From assembly GCF_002118315.1 (NCBI RefSeq), contig NZ_MTSZ01000008.1:62001-126000 (forward strand): a stretch of DNA of 64,000 nucleotides. Reading direction: 5' to 3'. This DNA is from Kiloniella majae (lineage in GTDB: Bacteria; Pseudomonadota; Alphaproteobacteria; Kiloniellales; Kiloniellaceae). Shown in pieces: positions 6,734 through 14,903 of this stretch. The stretch's first letter is position 1, and each line of letters opens with the position of its first letter. Both the position numbers and the translations under genes were made by a program. The notes under the pieces are model-generated. The model saw nothing but the letters and a program-made list of their open reading frames with translations. It had not been told where the DNA came from and searched no databases.

Positions 6734-8203
6734 ATGACAATTGCCACAGACATCCAATCACCTAAGATTTATAATTTTGCGCCTTGGGCTTTATCATCTT
6801 CTTTGTGTCTTGCTGGCTTCTTATATGACTGGCTCACCCCGCTTGGTGTGGCTGGCGGTCTTATCTATACAGTCTTTATTCTTAGCGGTGTTTTTCTGGA
6901 TTCAAACCGAATTGTATTTCTCTTTGCAGGAATTTCGTCCGCTTTAACCATCTTTGGCTATTTCCATATCCCTGATTCAATTGTAGATACTCAATGGATA
7001 ATCGTCTTGAACAGGACCATGACAATCATGGTTCTATGGGCCACCGCCTATTTGGCCTATGCAATCCAGCAATCCCTTCATAAAACCAAAGCAGCACAAG
7101 CACACACCGAAGCAATCATTAAAAGCGCAATAGACAGTATTGTTCTGATCAATGAGCGTGGAAAGATCCTGAATTTCAACCCTGCTTCGATAAAGCTTTT
7201 TGGGTACTCATTTAACGAAGCTGTTGGTCAAAACGTCAAAATACTGATGCCTGAACATTACGCCCGACAGCACGACCAGTTTCTGGATTATTACTTCAAA
7301 ACGGGTCAGGAAAAATTTATGGGTGAAAATCGCCAGATGATCGGAAAACGTAAAGATGGCAGTGAATTTCCTATGGATATCACAGTTGGCAAGTTGACTG
7401 CAGGAAACCAAACCCACTTTATTGGTATTATACGTGACATCAGTAAACGTATAGAGGCCGAACAAGCACGAGATCAGATGATTGAGGATCTCACCAAAAG
7501 CAACCAGGCCTTGGATGACTTTGCCTATATTGCCTCTCACGATCTGAAAGAACCGCTACGCGGCCTCGCCAACAACGCTATGTTTTTTGCTGAGGATTAC
7601 GCTGAAACATTAGACGAAGATGGTAACAAACGCATTGATCGCATGTGCACACTAACCAAGCGCATGGAAAAGCTGATCGACAATCTGCTTTATTTTTCAA
7701 GGCTTGGACGACAGGATTTAGCTATTCAACAGACAAATATCAACGACGTGGTTGGTGAAATCACAGGCATGATAGATACCCTGATCGAAGAGGAAGCCGT
7801 CCAGATCAATATCATCAAGCCTCTGCCCAGCATTATCTGTGACAGACACAGGATTGCAGAGGTTTTCAGAAACCTTATTACCAATGCCATCAAATACAAT
7901 GACAAGCCTGAGAAGGTTATCGATATCGACTTTTTGCCCGAAAAAGACGGACGAGAGAATGTCTTTTCAGTCAAAGATAATGGTATTGGCATCGCCCCCG
8001 AGTACCATGACGATATTTTCAAAATTTTCAAACGCCTGAACGTAGAAGAAGAGAAAGCCAGAGGAACCGGTGTTGGTTTGACCTTTGTCCAGAAAATCAT
8101 TGAACGGCACAGAGGCGAAATCTGGCTGGAATCAGAACCCGGCCTTAGCACCACTTTTTACTTCACAATAAACAGTAGGGAGGAAGACAATGACATCACA
8201 TAA
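6734..8203 (+). CDS. Membrane sensor histidine kinase with FixL-like PAS domain
   Basis: A 489-residue protein. Residues 15-112 contain about four membrane helices. Residues 118-240 form a PAS domain very like that of FixL (ILMPEHYARQHDQFLDYY, later GKRKDGSEFPM). His180 and Arg200 are 20 residues apart, matching the haem-ligand His200 and the oxygen-sensing Arg220 of Bradyrhizobium FixL, while the FixL Arg206 and His214 positions are not kept. The kinase part has phospho-acceptor His269 (YIASHDLKEPLRG), N box NLITNAIKYN, DNGIGI and GTGVGL. It overlaps the next receiver gene by 14 bases, so the two are a translationally coupled pair. Haem or oxygen sensing is a hypothesis; light or other signals cannot be excluded. 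Confidence 0.9.
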   Translation: MTIATDIQSPKIYNFAPWALSSSLCLAGFLYDWLTPLGVAGGLIYTVFILSGVFLDSNRIVFLFAGISSALTIFGYFHIPDSIVDTQWIIVLNRTMTIMVLWATAYLAYAIQQSLHKTKAAQAHTEAIIKSAIDSIVLINERGKILNFNPASIKLFGYSFNEAVGQNVKILMPEHYARQHDQFLDYYFKTGQEKFMGENRQMIGKRKDGSEFPMDITVGKLTAGNQTHFIGIIRDISKRIEAEQARDQMIEDLTKSNQALDDFAYIASHDLKEPLRGLANNAMFFAEDYAETLDEDGNKRIDRMCTLTKRMEKLIDNLLYFSRLGRQDLAIQQTNINDVVGEITGMIDTLIEEEAVQINIIKPLPSIICDRHRIAEVFRNLITNAIKYNDKPEKVIDIDFLPEKDGRENVFSVKDNGIGIAPEYHDDIFKIFKRLNVEEEKARGTGVGLTFVQKIIERHRGEIWLESEPGLSTTFYFTINSREEDNDIT

Positions 8204-8645
8204 TGTCGAACTGGAAACCATTCTCATCGTCGAAGACAACGTCGACGATTACGAAGCAACCGTTCGCAGCTTCAAAAAATCCCATCTACAGAACCCGGTC
8301 AGGTGGTGCAAAAATGGGGAAGAAGCCCTGAATTACCTTTATCGGACAGGCCCCTATGAGAATGATGACAGTGTGTTAAAGCCCTGTTTAGTCTTGCTGG
8401 ATTTGAATATGCCTGGTCTTGATGGACGCAAAGTTCTGGAGAGGATGAAGTCAGAAAAAGATACGACAAACATTCCCGTCATTGTTTTAACCACTTCATC
8501 TGATGAGATTGATATCAATAAATGTTACGAGCTAGGTGCCTCTACCTACATCCAGAAACCTGTTGGCTTTGAGGGGCTGCTCAAAGCAGCAGAGCAAATC
8601 AAGAACTACTGGTTCGGTCTCGCTCTACTCCCAAACAGGAGTTAA
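8190..8645 (+). CDS. Single-domain response regulator (Rcp1-like)
   Basis: A 151-residue stand-alone receiver. The acidic pocket is ILIVEDNVDD, phospho-acceptor Asp71 lies in VLLDLNMPGLDG, the switch residues are LTTSSDE, and the conserved lysine is in IQKPVG. There is no output domain. The extra loop between helix 2 and strand 3 (TGPYENDDSVLKPC) is typical of Rcp1-type regulators, which partner with phytochrome-like kinases. It starts inside the end of the kinase gene and ends two bases before the next gene. It probably shuttles phosphate between the two flanking kinases or to the GGDEF-EAL protein. Confidence 0.92.
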   Translation: MTSHNVELETILIVEDNVDDYEATVRSFKKSHLQNPVRWCKNGEEALNYLYRTGPYENDDSVLKPCLVLLDLNMPGLDGRKVLERMKSEKDTTNIPVIVLTTSSDEIDINKCYELGASTYIQKPVGFEGLLKAAEQIKNYWFGLALLPNRS

Positions 8646-8647
8646 TA

Positions 8648-10219
8648 ATGGCAGAGGCAATTCAGATACTCATAATTGATGACAGTGTTGATGACCAAGA
8701 ATTGTACAAACGCGCCCTGAAAAAAGTTAAAGACACAGTCTACGATGTAACCGAAGTCACGGATGGTGAAAAAAGTATTGCAATTATTAACCGAAATTCC
8801 CCTGATTGTGTGCTTCTTGACTATTCCATGCCAGGAAAGAACGGCATTGAAATTCTCAAAATCATCAAATCAAAACACCCCCACCTACCCGTTGTTATGC
8901 TGACCGGACAAGGCGACGAAACCATTGCCGTGGAAGTTATGAAAAATGGCGCGCAAGATTACCTTACCAAAAACACAATAAGCGCCGTTGTTCTCAATCG
9001 TGTCATCAAACACTCAATGGAACGTGCCCGACTGTCCAAAGAAATTTCTTTGCAACGAGATTCCTTAACCACATTCAGCCATGCACTGGCTCATGACCTA
9101 AAAGAGCCTGTTCGTATGATCAGGTCTTTTTTGAATCTGATTAGCTCTACCCAGGAATTGTTGCCTCAGAACAAAGAATATTTTGAACACGTTATCACGG
9201 CGACAAACAACATGGATCGGTTAATTGATATGGTCCATTGTTACACAAAACTGGATGCGCCAGACGAGTATTATCAAAAAGAACCTATAACTTTGCACAA
9301 GGTAATAGAACTGGCCCGGGTTAATCTTATTCGCGTATTAGAAAATGATATTCTAAACCTTTCTGTGGACCAAAATGTCAGCGTCAACGGTAATGAAACC
9401 CAACTGATGCAGCTGTTTCAGAACCTGATTATGAATGCGATCATTCACAACGACAAAGCCATCCCCCAAATTTCATTGGAAATTAAAACCGAAGATGATC
9501 TGGCGATGGTTACTGTCACCGATAATGGCCCCGGTATTCCAATGGAATATGCCGAACGAATTTTTGAACCTTTTGCGCGTTTTAGCTCTGAGAAAAAAGG
9601 CACCGGCCTCGGGCTGGCCATCTGCAAGAAAACGATTGAACGGCATGGCGGGAAACTTTGGTACGAACAATCGGCAGAAGGCGGAAGTACGTTTAAATTT
9701 ACGTTGAAACTCTGCAACAAGAATGAAAATCAGGAAAATCCAGAAAATACGCTGCCATCTCAGACACAAAATGGATCATCTAATGACAACATCCTCGCCA
9801 ATGTACTGCTGGTTGATGACGATGATCTCGACATTAAGCTAACCAAAGTTATGCTGCTTGAACGCGATGGTCTTAACTGTCGCTTACATATCGCTAAAAA
9901 TGGCGAAGAGGCGCTGACCTTCCTCAAAGCTCCTGATAATCCAAACATCGATCTTGTTTTGCTTGATATCAACATGCCGATCATGGATGGATTTGAGTTT
10001 TTACAAAACCTGCGCAGTACGGACCCCATCAAGGAAACCGCGATTATCATGTGCACAACCTCTAACAACGACAATGATATTCGTAAGGCAGAGAGCTTTG
10101 ATGTTCTTGATTACCTGAACAAGCCTATTACCCTCGACAAGATGCGCCCTTGTCTGGATAGTTACGAAAATCTGGATCTTCAGGAAAAAAATGGACAGAC
10201 TCTACTTTGGCGGCATTAG
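8648..10219 (+). CDS. Hybrid sensor kinase, REC-HisKA-HATPase-REC
   Basis: A 523-residue soluble protein with no membrane segment. An N-terminal receiver (phospho-acceptor Asp58, LLDYSMPGKNG) is followed by a kinase core with His149 (FSHALAHDLKEPVRM), N box NLIMNAIIHN, DNGPGIP and GTGLGLAI. A second receiver at about 383-510 has Asp440 (LLDINMPIMDG). Input therefore comes through the first receiver rather than a membrane sensor, which fits a phosphorelay with the neighbouring kinase and single-domain receiver. It closes the four-gene cluster and converges on the MFS gene 29 bp away. Confidence 0.92.
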   Translation: MAEAIQILIIDDSVDDQELYKRALKKVKDTVYDVTEVTDGEKSIAIINRNSPDCVLLDYSMPGKNGIEILKIIKSKHPHLPVVMLTGQGDETIAVEVMKNGAQDYLTKNTISAVVLNRVIKHSMERARLSKEISLQRDSLTTFSHALAHDLKEPVRMIRSFLNLISSTQELLPQNKEYFEHVITATNNMDRLIDMVHCYTKLDAPDEYYQKEPITLHKVIELARVNLIRVLENDILNLSVDQNVSVNGNETQLMQLFQNLIMNAIIHNDKAIPQISLEIKTEDDLAMVTVTDNGPGIPMEYAERIFEPFARFSSEKKGTGLGLAICKKTIERHGGKLWYEQSAEGGSTFKFTLKLCNKNENQENPENTLPSQTQNGSSNDNILANVLLVDDDDLDIKLTKVMLLERDGLNCRLHIAKNGEEALTFLKAPDNPNIDLVLLDINMPIMDGFEFLQNLRSTDPIKETAIIMCTTSNNDNDIRKAESFDVLDYLNKPITLDKMRPCLDSYENLDLQEKNGQTLLWRH

Positions 10220-10248
10220 TGTTTGTTAAATTTGGATTTTTTCTAAAG

Positions 10249-11487
10249 TTAGATCACCTTCGCACGTAAACTGAAAATTTCCATGCCTCGTTTCAAAGCA
10301 GCAAACAGAGCGATGGTTCCCAGCAACAGTGCAACTCCCTGATAGGTTCCACTATACCCAAAAGATGTAATCGACGGGATACTTAGAAAAGGAGAGCAAA
10401 ACTGACCGAGGAAAACAGCAGTTGTCAGAACACCGCCGGCCATACCCCGTCGGCTTGAGGGCGAAATTTGCAGGGCGATACCCACAAAATTTGGAACGGC
10501 AAGAGCAAAGCCAATACCAACCGCGATACAACCAGCAAGGATTACCATGACATCAGCGACAAGTGGCAAAATGGCAAATCCCAATGCCATAAAGCCATAC
10601 CCTAACGCGTAGGTACCTGCGTAACTCAACACACGTTTAATTCGACTATAAAACAACGCAGCACAGCCCCCTGCCAAAGATAAAGCGCCCAGTCCAGCCC
10701 CCGTCATAACGGCACTATCGTAGCCCAAACTATCGAGGAAAAACGGTAATTGAGTTGGCATCAAGAAGAAGATCATGTTTGTCATCAACTGCAACACTGC
10801 CAATGCAGCAATCCACCCTTTCCAGGCACGATGTCCATCAATTTCACTTCCACCAGACTTCTTCACAGTTTCAGTTGAGTTCTTTTTGACAGAGACAATG
10901 GGGCTCTCTTTTATCACCAACCACATAAAGGGCAGGTAAAGTACTGCCAATCCATAGATGACAAAAGGCAGGCGCGGCGAACTGACAGCAAACCAACCCG
11001 CGAGAGTCAGAAAAACAAACCCGCCAAAATTTCTTGCAGAGATCTGTAATCCGGTTAGCGCACTACGTTTTTCCCCTGTAAAATAATCCCCTATCAAGGC
11101 AGTTTGTGATGTCATAATCATTGCAACTGCAATACCAAGGGCCAATCGGCTGGCAAAAATCAGTTCAAGGCCGGGCAAGTAAAAACCGGCGCTTCCGGTC
11201 ACGACAAACAGCATCACGCCAGATAACAGCATCACACGTCGGCCATAACGATCAACAAGATATCCGGCAAGTGGCGCAAAAATCACAACAGTAAGAGAAG
11301 GCGCGGGCACCAACAATCGGATCAAAAGATCCGCGTTGGGTTGCCCCATAAAAGCACGCTCTAATCCCGCCAAAGCCGGACTGATCGTCGCATTTGCCAT
11401 AACCATAAGAGTAGCCGCCATCATCAAGGCAATGGCTCTGCCATCCTGCCAAACCGGACTTTCTTTCGTTACGAGCGGCTGTATCAT
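10249..11487 (-). CDS. MFS transporter, probable drug/multidrug exporter
   Basis: A 412-residue inner-membrane protein with about 12 hydrophobic segments. The loop 2-3 motif of the major facilitator family is clear (GYLVDRYGRRVMLL), and the N-terminal half carries the pattern of proton-driven drug exporters. The substrate is unknown. The frame is open to an ATG pair at 11529, but a MerR-type promoter (-10 at 11525-11530) overlaps that ATG, so translation must start lower. The ATG at 11487 (MIQPLVTK) is preceded by AGAGGAAAG and is chosen here. It is divergent from a MerR regulator, which very likely controls it. Confidence 0.88.
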   Translation of the reverse strand: MIQPLVTKESPVWQDGRAIALMMAATLMVMANATISPALAGLERAFMGQPNADLLIRLLVPAPSLTVVIFAPLAGYLVDRYGRRVMLLSGVMLFVVTGSAGFYLPGLELIFASRLALGIAVAMIMTSQTALIGDYFTGEKRSALTGLQISARNFGGFVFLTLAGWFAVSSPRLPFVIYGLAVLYLPFMWLVIKESPIVSVKKNSTETVKKSGGSEIDGHRAWKGWIAALAVLQLMTNMIFFLMPTQLPFFLDSLGYDSAVMTGAGLGALSLAGGCAALFYSRIKRVLSYAGTYALGYGFMALGFAILPLVADVMVILAGCIAVGIGFALAVPNFVGIALQISPSSRRGMAGGVLTTAVFLGQFCSPFLSIPSITSFGYSGTYQGVALLLGTIALFAALKRGMEIFSLRAKVI

Positions 11488-11524
11488 TTGCTCTTTCCTC
11501 TTGTATGAATCATCTGTTGAGAGC

Positions 11525-11555
11525 ATCATACAAACTCAAGTTAACTTGAGGTCAA
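11525..11555 (-). promoter_or_regulatory. MerR-type promoter of the MFS gene with a sox-box-like palindrome
   Basis: Read on the minus strand, TTGACC (11555-11550) and TATGAT (11530-11525) are separated by exactly 19 bp, the over-long spacer that marks promoters activated by MerR-family proteins. The perfect palindrome CTCAAGTTAACTTGAG (11535-11550) fills the spacer and matches the core of the SoxR box of the enterobacterial soxS promoter. The divergent MerR gene is the obvious ligand-controlled regulator. Confidence 0.88.
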
Positions 11556-11591
11556 GCCAGAAAATTTACTAAAAAATTAACCGAGAAAAAC

Positions 11592-11993
11592 ATGCGCGTT
11601 TTAGATATTTCAGAAATCGTTGAACAGACAGGGTTGCGCCCTTCAACCCTACGATATTACGAAGAAATTGGTTTGATTAAATCCATAGGCAGGCACGGAC
11701 TTCGGCGACAGTTTGCCCCCCAAACCCTGATGCAGTTGTCTTTGATAGCACTGGGAAAATCTGCTGGTTTTTCGTTGGATGAAATCGCGGGCATGTTTGG
11801 CGAGGACGGACAACCCAACTTGCCCAGAGATGACTTGAAGACACGTGCAGATGATTTGGACAAACAAATCCACGACCTGACTGTTCTCAGTAAAGCCTTA
11901 CGCCATGTAGCCGATTGCCCTGCCCCGTCCCACATGGAATGTCCAAAGTTTCAAAAGCTGCTTCGCGTGGTAAAGCGATATAAACGAAGCTAA
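11592..11993 (+). CDS. MerR-family transcriptional regulator
   Basis: A 133-residue protein. Residues 4-30 (DISEIVEQTGLRPSTLRYYE) are the MerR winged helix-turn-helix, followed by the dimer helix. The C-terminus has Cys109 and Cys117 (CPAPSHMEC) but lacks the four-cysteine CxxCxC motif that binds the 2Fe-2S cluster of SoxR. It thus reads a sox-box-like operator without being SoxR. The two cysteines could bind metal or respond to thiol-reactive drugs; this is inferred. It is divergent from the MFS gene, with the palindromic promoter between them. Confidence 0.9.
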   Translation: MRVLDISEIVEQTGLRPSTLRYYEEIGLIKSIGRHGLRRQFAPQTLMQLSLIALGKSAGFSLDEIAGMFGEDGQPNLPRDDLKTRADDLDKQIHDLTVLSKALRHVADCPAPSHMECPKFQKLLRVVKRYKRS

Positions 11994-12046
11994 CTCTCTA
12001 AAGAACAAAACCCTTATTCCTGTAATATCTGTGGTATATATACTTT

Positions 12047-12110
12047 TGTTTAAGTGCCCCGGTGTTTAAGTGCCCCGGTGTTTAAGTGATCTGGTGTTTA
12101 AGTGATCTGA
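12047..12110. repeat. Four tandem 16-bp repeats
   Basis: Units start at 12047, 12063, 12079 and 12095. The first two read TGTTTAAGTGCCCCGG exactly; the last two read TGTTTAAGTGATCTGG and TGTTTAAGTGATCTGA. They lie between the MerR gene and a small ORF. The array could be a regulator-binding site or a slippage-prone repeat; no coding role is seen. Confidence 0.75.
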
Positions 12111-12200
12111 CAGAATTGGATTACCTAAAGTCTGGTTTACAAACAGGCAAGAAAGTGCTCTTCCATATAGTACAAAACAATTAAGGGAGAAGATGGCGTT

Positions 12201-12419
12201 ATGGGATCAGGATCAACACGACCAAACACTGCCGATGACAAGATGATCGCGGCTATTGAGCGCGGTGATAACAGTGAGTTTAGAGATCGTCGCCCAGGTA
12301 AAAATACAGACAACAAACTCATCAAAGAAAAAGAAGCCAGAGAAAAGAAAATTCAAGAAAAAACCGACCGCTTGAGAGCCTTGAGGCTGGCTGCTGAAAA
12401 AGAAGCAAAGGCAAAATAA
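12201..12419 (+). CDS. Small highly charged hypothetical protein
   Basis: A 72-residue hydrophilic protein. It begins GSGSTRPNTADDKM; residues 35-72 are a Lys/Glu-rich helix likely to form a coiled coil (KEKEAREKKIQEKTDRLRAL). AGGGAG lies 11 bases upstream of the ATG. A hairpin follows its end. It resembles small basic coiled-coil proteins common in alphaproteobacteria, but I recognise no named family. Its function is unknown. Confidence 0.6.
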   Translation: MGSGSTRPNTADDKMIAAIERGDNSEFRDRRPGKNTDNKLIKEKEAREKKIQEKTDRLRALRLAAEKEAKAK

Positions 12420-12450
12420 CAAGGGCAAGAAAGATCCCTTTTGAAGACGT

Positions 12451-12480
12451 ACCCTGAAAATCAAAATTTTCAGTCAGGGT
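12451..12480. terminator. Nested hairpin between converging genes
   Basis: ACCCTGA (12451-12457) pairs with TCAGGGT (12474-12480), and an alternative inner stem CTGAAAAT/ATTTTCAG forms within. It lies between the small ORF and the converging AdaA-like gene; a T-run follows ten bases later on the plus strand. Probable bidirectional terminator. Confidence 0.5.
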
Positions 12481-12505
12481 CGTCATATGATTTTTTAGAA
12501 AACAA

Positions 12506-13072
12506 TTATTTTTTACGCATGGATGTTGGTGGGCGCCCATAAAGTGTAGAAAATACCGCATTAAAACGCCGCAAACTACCAAACCCTGCCGCAAAGGCAA
12601 TTTCCGTCATAGACATATTACTATGATTTAACAGACGCTTGGCCCTTTGTATCCGGTAGGTTTGCGCGGCTTGTAACGGGCTCGCGCCAAAATGCTTTTT
12701 AAACAGGCGGGTTAAGTGACGCGCCCCAATACCAAGACGATCAGACAGTTCTTCTACAGAGCCTTCATCCAATGCGCCGTCCTTAATAAGCTTCAAAGCT
12801 CGACTAACAGTAGATTTTGATCCTTGCCACGCCGGACTAAAGGGCGCTGTTTCAGGACGACAACGCAAACAGGGCCGTAGTCCTGCAACTTCTGCGGCTG
12901 GAGCAGTTGTAAAAAACTGGACATTTTTAGTCATCGGCATACGTGCAGGACATATAGGTCGGCAATAGATCCCTGTCGTAAAAACACCCACGAAAAAAAC
13001 ACCATCATAGGCTGGATCACGCCTTAGCCGTGCCGCATTAAATTCATCAAACCGATCAATAGACTTTGTCAT
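12506..13072 (-). CDS. AdaA-type methylphosphotriester-sensing AraC regulator
   Basis: A 188-residue protein from the ATG at 13072. The N-terminus is the Ada zinc domain with Cys37, Cys41, Cys68 and Cys71 (IYCRPICPARMP, then CLRCRPE), matching the positions of E. coli Ada Cys38/42/69/72; the first is the methyl acceptor. Residues 85-188 are an AraC-type double helix-turn-helix (GIGARHLTRLFKKHFGASP, MTEIAFAAGFGSLRRFN). There is no O6-methylguanine methyltransferase domain or AlkA domain. It should activate genes on DNA methylation damage, like Bacillus AdaA. No adaB or alkA is adjacent; the divergent neighbour is a PEP-mutase-family enzyme. Confidence 0.88.
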   Translation of the reverse strand: MTKSIDRFDEFNAARLRRDPAYDGVFFVGVFTTGIYCRPICPARMPMTKNVQFFTTAPAAEVAGLRPCLRCRPETAPFSPAWQGSKSTVSRALKLIKDGALDEGSVEELSDRLGIGARHLTRLFKKHFGASPLQAAQTYRIQRAKRLLNHSNMSMTEIAFAAGFGSLRRFNAVFSTLYGRPPTSMRKK

Positions 13073-13228
13073 GTGTTTATTATAACGAGCATCAAAACAC
13101 TTTGCAGAATAGAAAAAATGACCAGGTCCGATTTCGACCAGATTTTGTGAAAAGAGAAAGCTATAGCTTGGGCAGAAACACAATGACCACTATATTTTCA
13201 ACATCACCTTTACACAGGAGTCATTTCC

Positions 13229-13999
13229 ATGCCCTCGCTTCAAGAAAAATCCTCAACTTTTCGCAATCTTCACAAAAAGGGTGATCCGCTGGTTCTCTAT
13301 AACATCTGGGATCCCGGAACAGCCAAGATTGCAGCAGGCGCGGGTGCCCCGGCCATAGCAACAGGTAGCTGGTCAGTTGCAGAGGCATTTGGCTTTCCCG
13401 ATGGCGAAAAACTTCCACGCGATCTTGCTATGGAAAATATCAACCGCATTTGCAATAGCGTTGATGTGCCTGTCTCTCTCGATCTTGAAGCTGGGTATGG
13501 CACGACACCAGAAGAAGTTGCACAATCTGTAACTCTCGCCGGGCAAAATGGTGCCGTCGGGGTTAACTTTGAAGATCAAATCATTGGTGGCGAAGGGCTC
13601 TATAGCATCGAAGATCAGGTCGCCCGGGTTTCAGCAGCCAGGAAAGCATCCGATGCCCTCGATGTACCAACTTTCATTAATGCGCGCACAGACATCTTTC
13701 TGAAAGCAAGCGCATCGGACGATAAAAGAAAACTGTTGGAAGAGGTCATCGTGCGCGGTCAAGCCTATACAGATGCTGGCGCAGACGGCTTTTTTGTCCC
13801 TGCCTTGATTGATGCCGATCTTGTAAAAGAACTCTGCGAGAAATGTCCTCTACCCGTAAACATTATGATGATGTCTGGCTGCCCATCAATTCGTGAACTC
13901 GCTGCCCTTGGCGTTGCCCGCATCAGTCACGGCCCCGGCCCCTTCCGCGCGGCAATGGCAATGATTGAAAAGGACTGTTCAGCGCTTTATGGCGGCTAA
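13229..13999 (+). CDS. Isocitrate lyase/PEP mutase family protein
   Basis: A 256-residue TIM-barrel enzyme of the PEP mutase/isocitrate lyase superfamily. Supporting segments are YNIWDPGTAKIAAGAGAPAI, the metal-site motif DLEAGYG, GVNFEDQI and FINARTD. The KKCGH signature of isocitrate and methylisocitrate lyases is absent, so a lyase or C-C/C-P hydrolase acting on a small 2-oxo acid is more likely; the substrate cannot be named. The ATG is preceded by CAGGAG. It is divergent from the AdaA-type regulator, a pairing that suggests control, and is followed by a terminator hairpin. Confidence 0.85.
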   Translation: MPSLQEKSSTFRNLHKKGDPLVLYNIWDPGTAKIAAGAGAPAIATGSWSVAEAFGFPDGEKLPRDLAMENINRICNSVDVPVSLDLEAGYGTTPEEVAQSVTLAGQNGAVGVNFEDQIIGGEGLYSIEDQVARVSAARKASDALDVPTFINARTDIFLKASASDDKRKLLEEVIVRGQAYTDAGADGFFVPALIDADLVKELCEKCPLPVNIMMMSGCPSIRELAALGVARISHGPGPFRAAMAMIEKDCSALYGG

Positions 14000-14026
14000 G
14001 TTCTGCATCATGTGATTTAAATATAA

Positions 14027-14055
14027 GGGCAGGCTTGAAATCCTGCTCTTTCTTT
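14027..14055 (+). terminator. Rho-independent terminator of the PEP mutase family gene
   Basis: GGGCAGG and CCTGCTC form a 7-bp stem with one G-U pair around a short loop, followed by TTTCTTTTT. Confidence 0.7.
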
Positions 14056-14180
14056 TTCATCAGAATTTTGTGACCACAGGTTTTTCCCTTGTTTCTTCTG
14101 ACTTCTTTCTCTCTATTATGGCGCGCATAATTACCGTGCAAAGAACGCGGTTATAAGTAACGTCGGTGTAGAGGTATAGA

Positions 14181-14861
14181 ATGGCCGTTGATAAGGAACT
14201 GTACGAGTTCCATTTTGGCTCACTCAAGGGATGGGAAAACTTTGATGAAAAGTTGGACCGTCCCATAGAAAACTGCTGTGTCATGGCAATGGATTTCTGT
14301 TCCTACAGTGCCTTTGTTCGCGAAACGAGTAATATTTCCCTCGCCCACAGAATGTTGAGTGCCTTTTGCGATGGTGCGCGGGACATCCTGATCGAAAGTG
14401 GTGCGTTGGTTGATCGCGTTCAAGGCGATGGACTGCTTGCCGTTTGGGGTGTCCATGAAAAGGTCGATGCCGCCAATGTTCTCAGCGTGGCTGCAAAAAT
14501 TCACAAGCTGGCCAAAGAAACAGCCAAGATCTGGCAGGACTCGATTGATCGTGTAATCGAAACTCAAGGTGCACGCATAGGACTGTCTTACGGCCCCGTG
14601 ACACTACTTTCCCTTCCCTCAGCCTATCCCGGATTCAGTTTGCTGAGTGAAATTGTCAACTTGGCTGCCCGACTTGAAGCACGTGCTGATCCCGGTACGG
14701 TTTTCATGACGAACCGTTTTGAAAACTTACTGCCCTTTGCCCTGCAAAAAAATTGTACCAGCTTGTCAGATGAAGATGGGCTAAGAGGCTTAAAGCTCAA
14801 GAACGTTGGCCGTGTTCAAGCCTTCAAATGGTCGCCGGAAGAAGAAATGTTAAATCCCTAA
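14181..14861 (+). CDS. Class III nucleotidyl cyclase with non-canonical substrate residues
   Basis: A 226-residue soluble protein consisting only of a class III cyclase catalytic domain. The first metal Asp is in AMDFCSYSAF and the second in RVQGDGLLAVWG. The transition-state Asn and Arg are in IVNLAARLEA. By manual alignment the base-selecting Lys is Arg and the base-selecting Asp is Ser, so ATP preference cannot be assumed. No regulatory domain is fused. The next gene starts 43 bp downstream and may be co-transcribed. It is probably active because the metal and transition-state residues remain. Confidence 0.85.
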   Translation: MAVDKELYEFHFGSLKGWENFDEKLDRPIENCCVMAMDFCSYSAFVRETSNISLAHRMLSAFCDGARDILIESGALVDRVQGDGLLAVWGVHEKVDAANVLSVAAKIHKLAKETAKIWQDSIDRVIETQGARIGLSYGPVTLLSLPSAYPGFSLLSEIVNLAARLEARADPGTVFMTNRFENLLPFALQKNCTSLSDEDGLRGLKLKNVGRVQAFKWSPEEEMLNP

Positions 14862-14903
14862 GTATGTACTATACTGATGCTAAAGATGATCAAGGGGATG
14901 AAA

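Noticed and set aside
11592-11993. SoxR identity for the MerR regulator, suggested by the sox-box-like operator
   Set aside because: The C-terminal CxxCxC cluster-binding motif of SoxR is absent.
12047-12110. CRISPR array
   Set aside because: The repeats are 16 bp and directly adjoining with no spacers, and no cas genes are present.
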